A stretch of 5,399 nt of DNA, taken from the NCBI GenBank assembly GCA_001805465.1, contig MHGH01000015.1, positions 68,448 to 73,846 of the forward strand, given 5' to 3'. Positions within the stretch are counted from its first letter, which is position 1; every line of letters starts with the position of its first letter. Below, piece by piece: positions 1 to 5,399 of this stretch. A program made the position numbers and the translations under genes. The notes under the pieces are model-generated. The model made no database searches and was not told the origin of the DNA. It saw only the letters and a list, made by a program, of their open reading frames with translations. The DNA comes from Omnitrophica WOR_2 bacterium RBG_13_41_10 (GTDB lineage Bacteria > Omnitrophota > Gorgyraeia > Gygaellales > Profunditerraquicolaceae).

Positions 1-2765
1 CTAGTACCAATGAAATATTGGCACTTACCTTTACTGATAAGGCAGCCAAGGAAATGCAGGAACGCGTGGATATCTTGGTTCCCTATGGTTATACCGATAT
101 CTGGATTTCTACTTTTCATGCTTTCGGTGACCGCATCTTGCGGGAAAATGCCCTTACCCTAGGATTAAATCCGGATTTTAAAATCCTCACCCGGTCGGAA
201 TCAGCGGTATTTTTAAGGGAGCACCTCTTTGAGTTTAATCTTTGCTATTACCGGCCTTTATCTGATCCTACGCGTTTTATTGAGGCGCTGATTTCTTTAT
301 TTAGCCGGGCCAAAGACGAAGATGTATCTGTGAAGGAATATTACGATTATGCCAATGAGCTTATTTTGAAGTCAGGAAATGAGCCTGGTGACCTTGCTTT
401 GAAAGAAGAAGCGCTGCAGCAGATGGAAGTGGCTTTGGCCTACGCCAAATATCAGGAATTGCTTGCTAAGGGAGGCTTGGTGGATTTTGCTAATCAGTTT
501 TATCTGGCGCTTTCGCTGTTACGCCAACACCCTTTGATTTTAAAAAATTATCAAAAGCAGTTTAAGTATATTTTAGTGGATGAATTTCAGGATACTAATT
601 TTGCCCAGTTTCAGATACTCAGATTATTGGCTGGACACAATCAAAACATCGCCGTTGTTGCCGATGACGACCAGTGCATTTATAGATGGAGGGGAGCAGC
701 GTATAGCAATGTTTTGAACTTTATCGAGGAATTTGCGCAAACAAAAAAAATCAGCTTGATCCAAAACTATCGTTCAACGCAGGTAATCCTGGATAGCGCA
801 TACCGGTTGATACAGCATAATAACCCTGAGCGTTTTGAGGTCAAAGCGAATATTAATAAACGCCTTATAGGTTTAAGCAAAGAAGGCATGTCCGTTACCC
901 ACTTACACTTTGATACCCATTCTACCGAGGCAGATAATGTCGCTACCATAATAAAAGAAAAAGTAGAAAAAGAAAAATTTAAATATCGGGATTTTGCAAT
1001 TCTGGTACGTTCTAATTCAGACGCCGAAAGTTTCCTGCAGGCGCTCAATATGCTGGGTATCCCCTGGCAGTTTAGCGGAAATCAAGGGTTGTATGCCCGG
1101 GAAGAAATAAAGCTATGTATAAATTTCCTGCGGGTTATGGCAAGCATCTTAAATTCCTTGAGTCTTTATTATCTGGTGAGTTCTGAAATTTATTCGCTGG
1201 ACCTAAAGGATCTAAGCATCTTGGCGCATTATGCCAAGCGCAGAAACAAAGCACTATACCTGGTTTTTCAAGAACTGGATGCAATAGCAGAGTTGGATGC
1301 CGTAGCCAAAGAAAGCAAAAAAAAGATACAAAATATCTTAATAGATTTAGAAAAATTCCTGAAAGTATCTAGGAAAGAAACAACCGGAAGGCTGCTTTAT
1401 AGCTTTTTGACTGAAACCGGATACTTAAAAAACCTTACCTATAATCCTAGTTTAGAAAATGAAACCAAAATACAGAATCTCGCTAAGTTTTTTAATATAG
1501 TGCGTAATTTTGAATTAGTAGCCAAAGAGGACCGGGTAATCAGTTTTGTGGATCATATTAATCTTTTAATTGAGGCCGGAGATGATCCCTCAACTGTTGA
1601 GGCAGACCTGGATGTAGATGCGGTTAATGTGTTGACTATCCATAAGGCAAAGGGTTTGGAGTTTAGGGTGGTATTTTTAGTCAGTCTAGTCAATGGGCGC
1701 TTCCCCTGGCCGCATCGCAGGCAACCCATTGAATTACCCGATGTTTTGATTAAAGAAATATTGCCAAGCGGAGACTTTCATATACAAGAGGAGCGCCGGC
1801 TTTTTTATGTGGGCATGACCCGGGCCAAAGAAGAATTATATTTTACCAGTGCCGAAGATTACGGAGGAAGCCGCCTGCGTAAAATCAGTCCCTTTGTCGT
1901 TGAGGCACTGGGTTTAAAAGCAAAAGAAAAAGAAAAAAATAAAACCAGCGCTTTAGAGGCTATACAGCGTTTTGCACCCGTGAATAAACCACCCCTTATC
2001 TTAAAAAAGAATAAAATACCCGAAGACAAGCTTTTACGTTTAAGTTACTACCATATAGATGATTATTTAACCTGCCCTTTAAAATATAAATATGTGAATA
2101 TCCTGCGCGTACCGATTATGGAACACCACACGGTGATTTACGGCCGGGCAATGCATGATGCAGTAAGTAAATATTTTCAGTCTAAGATGACTGGTAAAAC
2201 TTTTGAATGTGCAGATTTAATAAATGCCTTTATGGCAAGTTTTGACCCCCAAGGATTTTTAGACGTAAAACATCAAGAAGAACGTTTTCGCATCGGCCAA
2301 GATGCCTTAATCAGATTCTATGAGGAAGAAGAAAAGCGAAATTCTCTTCCCCAATTTATCGAGAAAGAGTTCTCATTTATCTTAGAAGATAACAAGGTAG
2401 TAGGCCGTTTTGACAGGATAGATAAAGAAGGGGACGGGGTAGTAATTATGGATTTTAAGACCTCCCAGATAGCTACTCAAAAAGAGGCGGATAAAAGAGT
2501 TAAAGAAAGCACACAACTTGTTCTTTATTCTTTGGCGTATCAAAATATAGCTAAAGTTTTACCGAAGCGCGTTGAGCTTTATTTTCTGGAATCCGGTATT
2601 ATCGGTAGAACTCAAATACAAGAAGAAGCCTTAGAGAATATTAAAGATAAGATTAGGCAAGTGGCTAGGGGTATTCGACAGGAAAATTTTCCAGCCCGCC
2701 CTGCATATATGGCCTGCGCTTATTGTGCTTATAATCAGATATGCCCAGAGGCAGCGATGAAGTAA
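1..2765 (+). CDS. UvrD/Rep-family DNA helicase fused to a RecB-like PD-(D/E)XK nuclease with Fe-S cysteines (5'-truncated)
   Basis: Probable ATP-driven 3'-5' DNA translocase with a built-in nuclease, of the kind used in double-strand-break end processing (AddAB/AdnAB/RecB relatives). The frame is open to the window edge (first full codon at 3), so the true start and the Walker A motif lie upstream. Numbering residues from the TTG at 18, I see motif Ia (LTFTDKAAKEM, 3-13), TFHAF (32-36), Walker B DEFQD (188-192), motif III DDDQ...RWR (216-225), motif IV QNYRST (249-254), motif V TIHKAKGLEF (540-549) and motif VI FYVGMTRAK (596-604). The C-terminal third has the RecB-type nuclease residues: GRAMH (His713), GRFD (Asp799), DFK (Asp812, Lys814) and QLVLY (833-837). 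Cys686 plus CxxCxxxxxC (900, 903, 909) match the iron-sulfur staple of AddB/AdnB-type nucleases. All visible catalytic motifs look intact. Whether it works alone or with a partner encoded upstream cannot be seen. The TTG at 18 falls inside motif Ia and is not a real start. Confidence 0.95.
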   Translation, partial: STNEILALTFTDKAAKEMQERVDILVPYGYTDIWISTFHAFGDRILRENALTLGLNPDFKILTRSESAVFLREHLFEFNLCYYRPLSDPTRFIEALISLFSRAKDEDVSVKEYYDYANELILKSGNEPGDLALKEEALQQMEVALAYAKYQELLAKGGLVDFANQFYLALSLLRQHPLILKNYQKQFKYILVDEFQDTNFAQFQILRLLAGHNQNIAVVADDDQCIYRWRGAAYSNVLNFIEEFAQTKKISLIQNYRSTQVILDSAYRLIQHNNPERFEVKANINKRLIGLSKEGMSVTHLHFDTHSTEADNVATIIKEKVEKEKFKYRDFAILVRSNSDAESFLQALNMLGIPWQFSGNQGLYAREEIKLCINFLRVMASILNSLSLYYLVSSEIYSLDLKDLSILAHYAKRRNKALYLVFQELDAIAELDAVAKESKKKIQNILIDLEKFLKVSRKETTGRLLYSFLTETGYLKNLTYNPSLENETKIQNLAKFFNIVRNFELVAKEDRVISFVDHINLLIEAGDDPSTVEADLDVDAVNVLTIHKAKGLEFRVVFLVSLVNGRFPWPHRRQPIELPDVLIKEILPSGDFHIQEERRLFYVGMTRAKEELYFTSAEDYGGSRLRKISPFVVEALGLKAKEKEKNKTSALEAIQRFAPVNKPPLILKKNKIPEDKLLRLSYYHIDDYLTCPLKYKYVNILRVPIMEHHTVIYGRAMHDAVSKYFQSKMTGKTFECADLINAFMASFDPQGFLDVKHQEERFRIGQDALIRFYEEEEKRNSLPQFIEKEFSFILEDNKVVGRFDRIDKEGDGVVIMDFKTSQIATQKEADKRVKESTQLVLYSLAYQNIAKVLPKRVELYFLESGIIGRTQIQEEALENIKDKIRQVARGIRQENFPARPAYMACAYCAYNQICPEAAMK

Positions 2766-2775
2766 TATTATAAAA

Positions 2776-2781
2776 AGGAGG
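2776..2781 (+). promoter_or_regulatory. Ribosome binding site AGGAGG for the secreted small protein
   Basis: A full AGGAGG lies 4 bases before the ATG at 2786, in the 20-base gap after the helicase stop. It is the strongest Shine-Dalgarno sequence in the window and supports that start. It also implies that the host uses a conventional anti-Shine-Dalgarno sequence. Confidence 0.8.
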
Positions 2782-2785
2782 AAGG

Positions 2786-3124
2786 ATGCTTAAGTTTTTA
2801 GTAATTATTTTTGCGATAATAATCTTAACAAACCAAGCATCTTTTGTCTATGGCGTAGAAGAATCTCAAGATGGTAAGCTGCGTACCGCAAAAGGAAGAG
2901 TAACTGCTGTGAATTGGGTAGCCCAGACTATAACATTAAGGTTTTTTATTGAGGGAGCTTTTGATGAGCTCACTTTATTTGTTCCGGACAAAATAAAAAT
3001 TGCCAAAGGTAATAACACTGTTTCTTTTGCTAATATTAATATAGGCGACCAGGTGAAAGCGGATTATTATAATACTAGCCCCGGCCCTTTAAAGGTAATA
3101 AGTCTAGCTGTAGTTACCCGTTGA
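2786..3124 (+). CDS. Small secreted protein, DUF5666-like beta fold
   Basis: A 112-residue protein with a typical Sec signal peptide: MLK, then a hydrophobic core over about residues 4-22, with probable cleavage near VYG|VEE (23/24). There is no cysteine near the cleavage site, so it is not a lipoprotein. The mature part has alternating hydrophobic residues: KGRVTAVN (36-43), TITLRF (48-53), a valine/isoleucine-rich middle, then NIGDQVKADYY (85-95) and a final strand. This 'G-x-V-x-A-V ... I-x-x-GD-x-V' layout resembles DUF5666/OB-like small periplasmic proteins. The match is by pattern only and the function is unknown. The gene follows the helicase by 20 bases and precedes the PilZ gene by 7, so it is probably in the same transcript. 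An envelope or periplasmic role is inferred. Confidence 0.8.
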   Translation: MLKFLVIIFAIIILTNQASFVYGVEESQDGKLRTAKGRVTAVNWVAQTITLRFFIEGAFDELTLFVPDKIKIAKGNNTVSFANINIGDQVKADYYNTSPGPLKVISLAVVTR

Positions 3125-3131
3125 TAATACT

Positions 3132-3527
3132 ATGAACAAAGAATCAGAAGAAAGAGAAAGAAGAAAATTTCAACGGTTAAACGCTGCCTTTACTCTGACT
3201 TACCGGATCAATCATCCTTTATCTTTACGTATGAGCGTAGGATGGGATGTAGGCGTATCCGCAGTAATGGTAGATTTAAGCGAAGATGGCATGGCCTTTG
3301 CCACGGATTATGATATTCCTATAGGCACGATTATCTCTATGAGATTTACCCTGATAAATCTGGATGCCCAGGGCGATGAGAGAGTAGAATCTATGCGCAT
3401 AAGCGGAGAAGTAAAATCCAATGTTTTTGTAGCGAGAAAAGAGCATCGCTTGGGGATTAAATTTACCCAGATAGAGGAAAAAGATAAAACCGCAATTACT
3501 AATTTTTTACGGTACAGGAAAGAATAA
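3132..3527 (+). CDS. PilZ domain protein (probable c-di-GMP receptor)
   Basis: A 131-residue, stand-alone, cytoplasmic PilZ protein. The N-terminus is charged and contains the RxxxR motif (RKFQR, Arg11-Arg15). The second c-di-GMP-binding motif D-x-S-x-x-G is present as DLSEDG (48-53). The C-terminus has the usual HRLGIKF strand (105-111) and a closing helix with TAITNFL (120-126). Both ligand motifs are intact, so binding of c-di-GMP is expected from family knowledge. The stretch between the motifs is somewhat long, with an insert around residues 28-45. There is no signal peptide and no output domain, so it would act through a protein partner. No Shine-Dalgarno sequence is visible before the ATG, but the reading frame is closed by TAG at 3111-3113, which leaves this ATG as the only usual start. 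Translation is probably coupled to the preceding gene, which ends 7 bases upstream. Confidence 0.9.
   Translation: MNKESEERERRKFQRLNAAFTLTYRINHPLSLRMSVGWDVGVSAVMVDLSEDGMAFATDYDIPIGTIISMRFTLINLDAQGDERVESMRISGEVKSNVFVARKEHRLGIKFTQIEEKDKTAITNFLRYRKE
3516..3522 (+). promoter_or_regulatory. Ribosome binding site AGGAAAG for the GGQ protein
   Basis: AGGAAAG lies inside the last codons of the PilZ gene, 5 bases before the ATG at 3528. It supports the start that directly abuts the PilZ stop (TAAATG), an arrangement that favours translational coupling. Confidence 0.6.
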
Positions 3528-3944
3528 ATGCCTGATTTGGGAGTCAGTTTGCAAAAAGAAAGGATGTTGCGTGAAAAGATGCAGCAGCTAGGCATCAAAG
3601 AGGCCGATATTCTTGAACGTTTTACGAGGTCTAGCGGCCCGGGCGGGCAGAATGTCAACAAAACTTCTACTTGTGTTTATTTAAAGCATATGCCTACAGG
3701 GATAGAAGTAAAATGCCAAAAGGAGCGCTTTCAGGCTTTGAACCGATATCTGGCGCGTAAACTTTTAGTGCACAAGATAGAAACTTTAATTTTAGGCAGG
3801 TTTTCCCAAGAAAGAAAACGCATTGAGAAAATAAGAAGGCAGAAACGCCGCAGGTCTAGGCGCGCAAAATTAAAAATTTTAGAAGCCAAGCGCCGGCAAT
3901 CTGAGAAGAAATTTCTGCGCGCTAAAGTAACAGAGACGGAATGA
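3528..3944 (+). CDS. Small GGQ release-factor-like protein (RF-1 domain; probable ribosome rescue factor)
   Basis: A 138-residue protein made essentially of the peptidyl-tRNA hydrolysis domain of class I release factors. The core is RSSGPGGQNVNKTST (34-48), with the catalytic GGQ at 39-41. It is followed by HMPTGIEVKCQKERFQALN (54-72), which is the RF1/RF2 pattern rather than that of ArfB (YaeJ), which lacks the PTGI-CQ segment. The codon-recognition domains of RF1/RF2 (about 360 residues in full) are absent, and no remnant precedes it because the PilZ gene ends at the base before the ATG. The C-terminal third is very basic (KIRRQKRRRSRRAK, 101-114), like the tails of ArfB and mitochondrial MTRFR that enter the ribosomal mRNA channel or bind rRNA. 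The expected role is releasing nascent chains from stalled ribosomes or split large subunits. The GGQ chemistry is known for the family; rescue is inferred. Its size excludes PrfH. Confidence 0.9.
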   Translation: MPDLGVSLQKERMLREKMQQLGIKEADILERFTRSSGPGGQNVNKTSTCVYLKHMPTGIEVKCQKERFQALNRYLARKLLVHKIETLILGRFSQERKRIEKIRRQKRRRSRRAKLKILEAKRRQSEKKFLRAKVTETE

Positions 3945-3951
3945 AGAACCC

Positions 3952-3980
3952 TTGCCAGAATAATGCCGTTATGTTAAAAT
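3952..3980 (+). promoter_or_regulatory. Sigma-70-type promoter with extended -10
   Basis: TTGCCA (3952-3957) and TAAAAT (3975-3980) are separated by exactly 17 bases. A TG at 3972-3973 sits one base before the -10, forming an extended -10 (TGTTAAAAT). It lies in the only sizeable gap of the window and would start transcription near 3987, leaving a leader of about 19 bases before the deacetylase ATG. This splits the window into two transcription units, although read-through from upstream remains possible because no terminator hairpin is visible. Confidence 0.6.
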
Positions 3981-4005
3981 TAACCTTTCTTACGCAGCTT
4001 TAATT

Positions 4006-4752
4006 ATGAAAAAAATTCCTAAAATTTTGACCATTGCCTTGATTATACTAATCTTAATAGTATTAGCTATCGCTATCTTTACTATATTTTTTGATCAGGC
4101 AGTCTTAATGCGCAAAGGCACTGTTTATCGTGTGCGGATAGCAAAAAAAATTGTAGCCTTAACATTTGATGATGGGCCTTCGCCTATTTGGACTCCACAG
4201 ATTTTAGATGTCTTAAAGAAAGCAAATGTAAAAGCCACTTTTTTTATGACTGGTATGCATGTGAAAGAATATCCTGATGTTGCCAGGCGCGTTGCCAAAG
4301 AGGGCCATGAAATCGGTAATCACTCCTTTAGCCATCATGTGCTTCTTTATTACACTAAGGAAGAATTAAAAGAAGAGATACTTGCTACCGAAGCTATAAT
4401 AAGAAATGTTACAGGACAGAAAACCACTCTGTTCAGGCCGCCAAAGGCGTGGTTGACAAAAAGAGAGAAAAAAAAGATTAAAGAGCTGGGATATAAAGTT
4501 GTACTTTGGACGCTTAATTCTAAAGACTGGGTTACTTTTGATGATAAATATATCATTAGATATATTGTAAAGAATGTACGGCCCGGTGATATTATTCTTT
4601 TTCATGACAGCGGAGGCGTTTTTAGTATCGAAGGGGGAGACCGCCATGAGACAGTCTTGGCAGTAAAAAGAGCAATTGAAAAACTAAGGGAACAAGGTTA
4701 TCGGTTTGTCACAGTAGGAGAGCTTTTGAAAATGGAGCCTAAAGGTGAATAA
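4006..4752 (+). CDS. Membrane-anchored polysaccharide deacetylase (NodB/CE4 family)
   Basis: A 248-residue enzyme expected to remove N- or O-acetyl groups from an envelope glycan. A lysine-rich start and one hydrophobic helix (about residues 7-29) form an uncleaved signal anchor, placing the catalytic domain outside the inner membrane. NodB motifs appear in order: motif 1 TFDDGPS (53-59; Asp55 base, Asp56 metal), motif 2 HSFSH (His106, His110 metal), motif 3 RPPKAW (144-149), motif 4 DW (174-175) and motif 5 LFHD (His200). The metal triad Asp-His-His and the catalytic Asp and His are all present. Motif 3 is unusual: the common form is RPPYG, and here Tyr and Gly are replaced by Lys and Ala. 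The domain is compact with no extra modules. No clear Shine-Dalgarno sequence precedes the ATG, but the frame has a stop at 3961-3963 and no earlier in-frame ATG. The last 8 bases overlap the glycosyltransferase gene. The substrate is unknown; peptidoglycan, poly-GlcNAc and lipid-linked sugars are all possible. Confidence 0.92.
   Translation: MKKIPKILTIALIILILIVLAIAIFTIFFDQAVLMRKGTVYRVRIAKKIVALTFDDGPSPIWTPQILDVLKKANVKATFFMTGMHVKEYPDVARRVAKEGHEIGNHSFSHHVLLYYTKEELKEEILATEAIIRNVTGQKTTLFRPPKAWLTKREKKKIKELGYKVVLWTLNSKDWVTFDDKYIIRYIVKNVRPGDIILFHDSGGVFSIEGGDRHETVLAVKRAIEKLREQGYRFVTVGELLKMEPKGE
4734..4737 (+). promoter_or_regulatory. Ribosome binding site deciding the GTG start of the glycosyltransferase
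   Basis: GGAG lies inside the deacetylase gene, 7 bases before GTG at 4745. The glycosyltransferase frame is closed by TGA at 4727-4729, so GTG 4745 is the only usual start upstream of the first membrane helix. The next in-frame ATG (4808) would remove most of that helix. Confidence 0.6.
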
Positions 4753-5399
4753 CAGGATTATTCTCAAACACATCTTAATTCTCATTTTTATTTCCTGGGT
4801 ATTTTTTATGCTTGGCAATGGATTATTGAGTTTAACCAATCCCGACGAAGTATTCTATGCCCAGACTACTAAAGAGATGGTTAAGCATAAAACCTGGATG
4901 GTCCCGTATCTATTTGACCAGCCGCAATTTGAAAAACCCATTCTTACTTACTGGCTATTACGTATAGCTTTCATCATCTTCGGCGTATCTGCCTTCAGCG
5001 CGCGTTTTTTTCCGGCATTTTTTGCCGGGATAGGGGTATTAGCGGTTTATTTGTTAAGCATAGTTGGCCTGAAAAATGAAAGAAAGGCGTTCTGGGGGGC
5101 ATTAGTCTTGGCCTCTTCGGGTCTTTATATCGGCCTTGCCAGGACTGTTTTTACAGATATGATATTTTCGGTTTTAGTTTCATTGTCATTAGTGGCATTT
5201 TACTGGTCTTATGTAGATAGCCATAAGAAATCTACGGCTCTACTATTATCTTTTATTTTTTCGGGCCTGGCAGTTTTAACTAAGGGGCCGCTAGGGTTTT
5301 TAATTCCCGTATCAGCGATACTATTATTTTTGATTATCCGTAAAGACTTAAAATTTCTATTTTCCAGATATTGCGCTTTAGGTGTTTTGTTTTTTTTAG
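4745..5399 (+). CDS. ArnT-like GT39-family membrane glycosyltransferase (3'-truncated)
   Basis: The first 218 residues of a polytopic inner-membrane glycosyltransferase; the frame is open to the window end. Family members (ArnT, PMT-like) use a polyprenyl-phosphate sugar and transfer it on the periplasmic face, ArnT to lipid A. After a first helix (about 6-28) comes the first outer loop with NPDEVFYAQTTKEM (32-45) and FEKPILTYW (62-70). These align by eye with the PDETRYAE and YFEKPIAGYW segments of E. coli ArnT, including the conserved Asp-Glu (34-35) and Lys64. Further on, ARTVFTDM (132-139) and LTKGPLGFLIP (178-188) match other family landmarks. About seven hydrophobic segments are visible in this part; full-length members have around 12-13 and 500 or more residues. 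It overlaps the deacetylase by 8 bases, so co-translation is likely. The acceptor and sugar cannot be read from the sequence; it could equally glycosylate lipid, protein or another glycan. Confidence 0.92.
   Translation, partial: MNNRIILKHILILIFISWVFFMLGNGLLSLTNPDEVFYAQTTKEMVKHKTWMVPYLFDQPQFEKPILTYWLLRIAFIIFGVSAFSARFFPAFFAGIGVLAVYLLSIVGLKNERKAFWGALVLASSGLYIGLARTVFTDMIFSVLVSLSLVAFYWSYVDSHKKSTALLLSFIFSGLAVLTKGPLGFLIPVSAILLFLIIRKDLKFLFSRYCALGVLFFL

Noticed and set aside
18..20. TTG at 18 as the start of the helicase gene
   Set aside because: It lies inside conserved motif Ia, and the frame is open to the window edge with matching upstream residues (STNEI). Walker A must lie further upstream, so this is a truncation by the window, not a start.
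767..1048. Open frame on the minus strand inside the helicase gene
   Set aside because: Antisense shadow of motif-bearing helicase sequence; no recognisable protein and no ribosome binding site.
3308..3661. Open frame on the minus strand across the PilZ and GGQ genes
   Set aside because: It overlaps two well-supported genes on the opposite strand and resembles no protein family.
3528..3944. Truncated or frameshifted RF2 remnant
   Set aside because: The upstream bases are a complete PilZ gene, the GGQ protein has its own ribosome binding site and basic tail, and the domain is complete, so it is a small family in its own right rather than a fragment.
3945..4005. Intrinsic terminator after the GGQ gene
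   Set aside because: Only weak 4-5 bp inverted repeats (ATAA/TTAT, GTTAA/TTAAC) with no GC stem and no following T-run.
4467..4476. A-run (AAAAAAAAG) as a programmed frameshift site; similar runs near 750 and 1317
   Set aside because: These are lysine codons in AT-rich genes. The reading frames continue through conserved motifs on both sides, and I see no stimulatory structure or conserved alternative product.
4350..4647. Two minus-strand open frames inside the deacetylase gene
   Set aside because: Both oppose the conserved NodB motifs and overlap each other in different frames; shadow frames.
4006..4752. Assignment of the deacetylase as ArnD
   Set aside because: ArnD lacks an N-terminal anchor and has a different motif 1; this protein has the TFDDGPS and HSFSH motifs of PgdA-like CE4 enzymes.

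Overview
The window looks like an AT-rich chromosomal stretch (roughly 40% GC by eye) from a diderm, uncultured-type bacterium. The protein flavour (lysine-rich, a PilZ/GGQ/helicase gene mixture, an ArnT-like transferase) resembles Candidatus Omnitrophota or a related lineage. That placement is an impression from gene content, not a demonstrated assignment. All genes are on the + strand and the window is almost fully coding. It contains no stretch of 300 bases without a gene, and I see no RNA gene, mobile element, CRISPR array or long repeat.

Positions 1-3944 read as one tight, probably co-transcribed group. It starts with the 3' part of a large UvrD/Rep-type (SF1A) helicase with a C-terminal RecB-like PD-(D/E)XK nuclease and an apparent iron-sulfur cysteine set. 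Its start and Walker A motif lie upstream of the window. After 20 bases comes a small secreted protein with a DUF5666-like beta fold. A 7-base gap separates this from a PilZ-domain protein with both c-di-GMP-binding motifs. The PilZ stop codon directly abuts the ATG of a small GGQ-containing release-factor-like protein, a likely ribosome-rescue or peptidyl-tRNA hydrolysis factor.

Positions 3945-4005 form the only sizeable intergenic gap (61 bases). It carries a convincing sigma-70-type promoter with an extended -10 element. Downstream is a second unit: a membrane-anchored NodB/CE4 polysaccharide deacetylase (4006-4752), overlapping by 8 bases with a GTG-started, multi-membrane-spanning GT39/ArnT-like glycosyltransferase (4745 onward) that runs off the window end. 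These two are probably co-translated and likely modify an envelope glycan or lipid-linked sugar together.

Overall the first unit mixes DNA repair, translation quality control and c-di-GMP signalling, and the second is envelope glycan modification. Nothing here is clearly a new defence or mobile system. The points most worth a second look are the operon mixture, the small GGQ protein, and the deacetylase/ArnT-like pair, which has an altered deacetylase motif 3.
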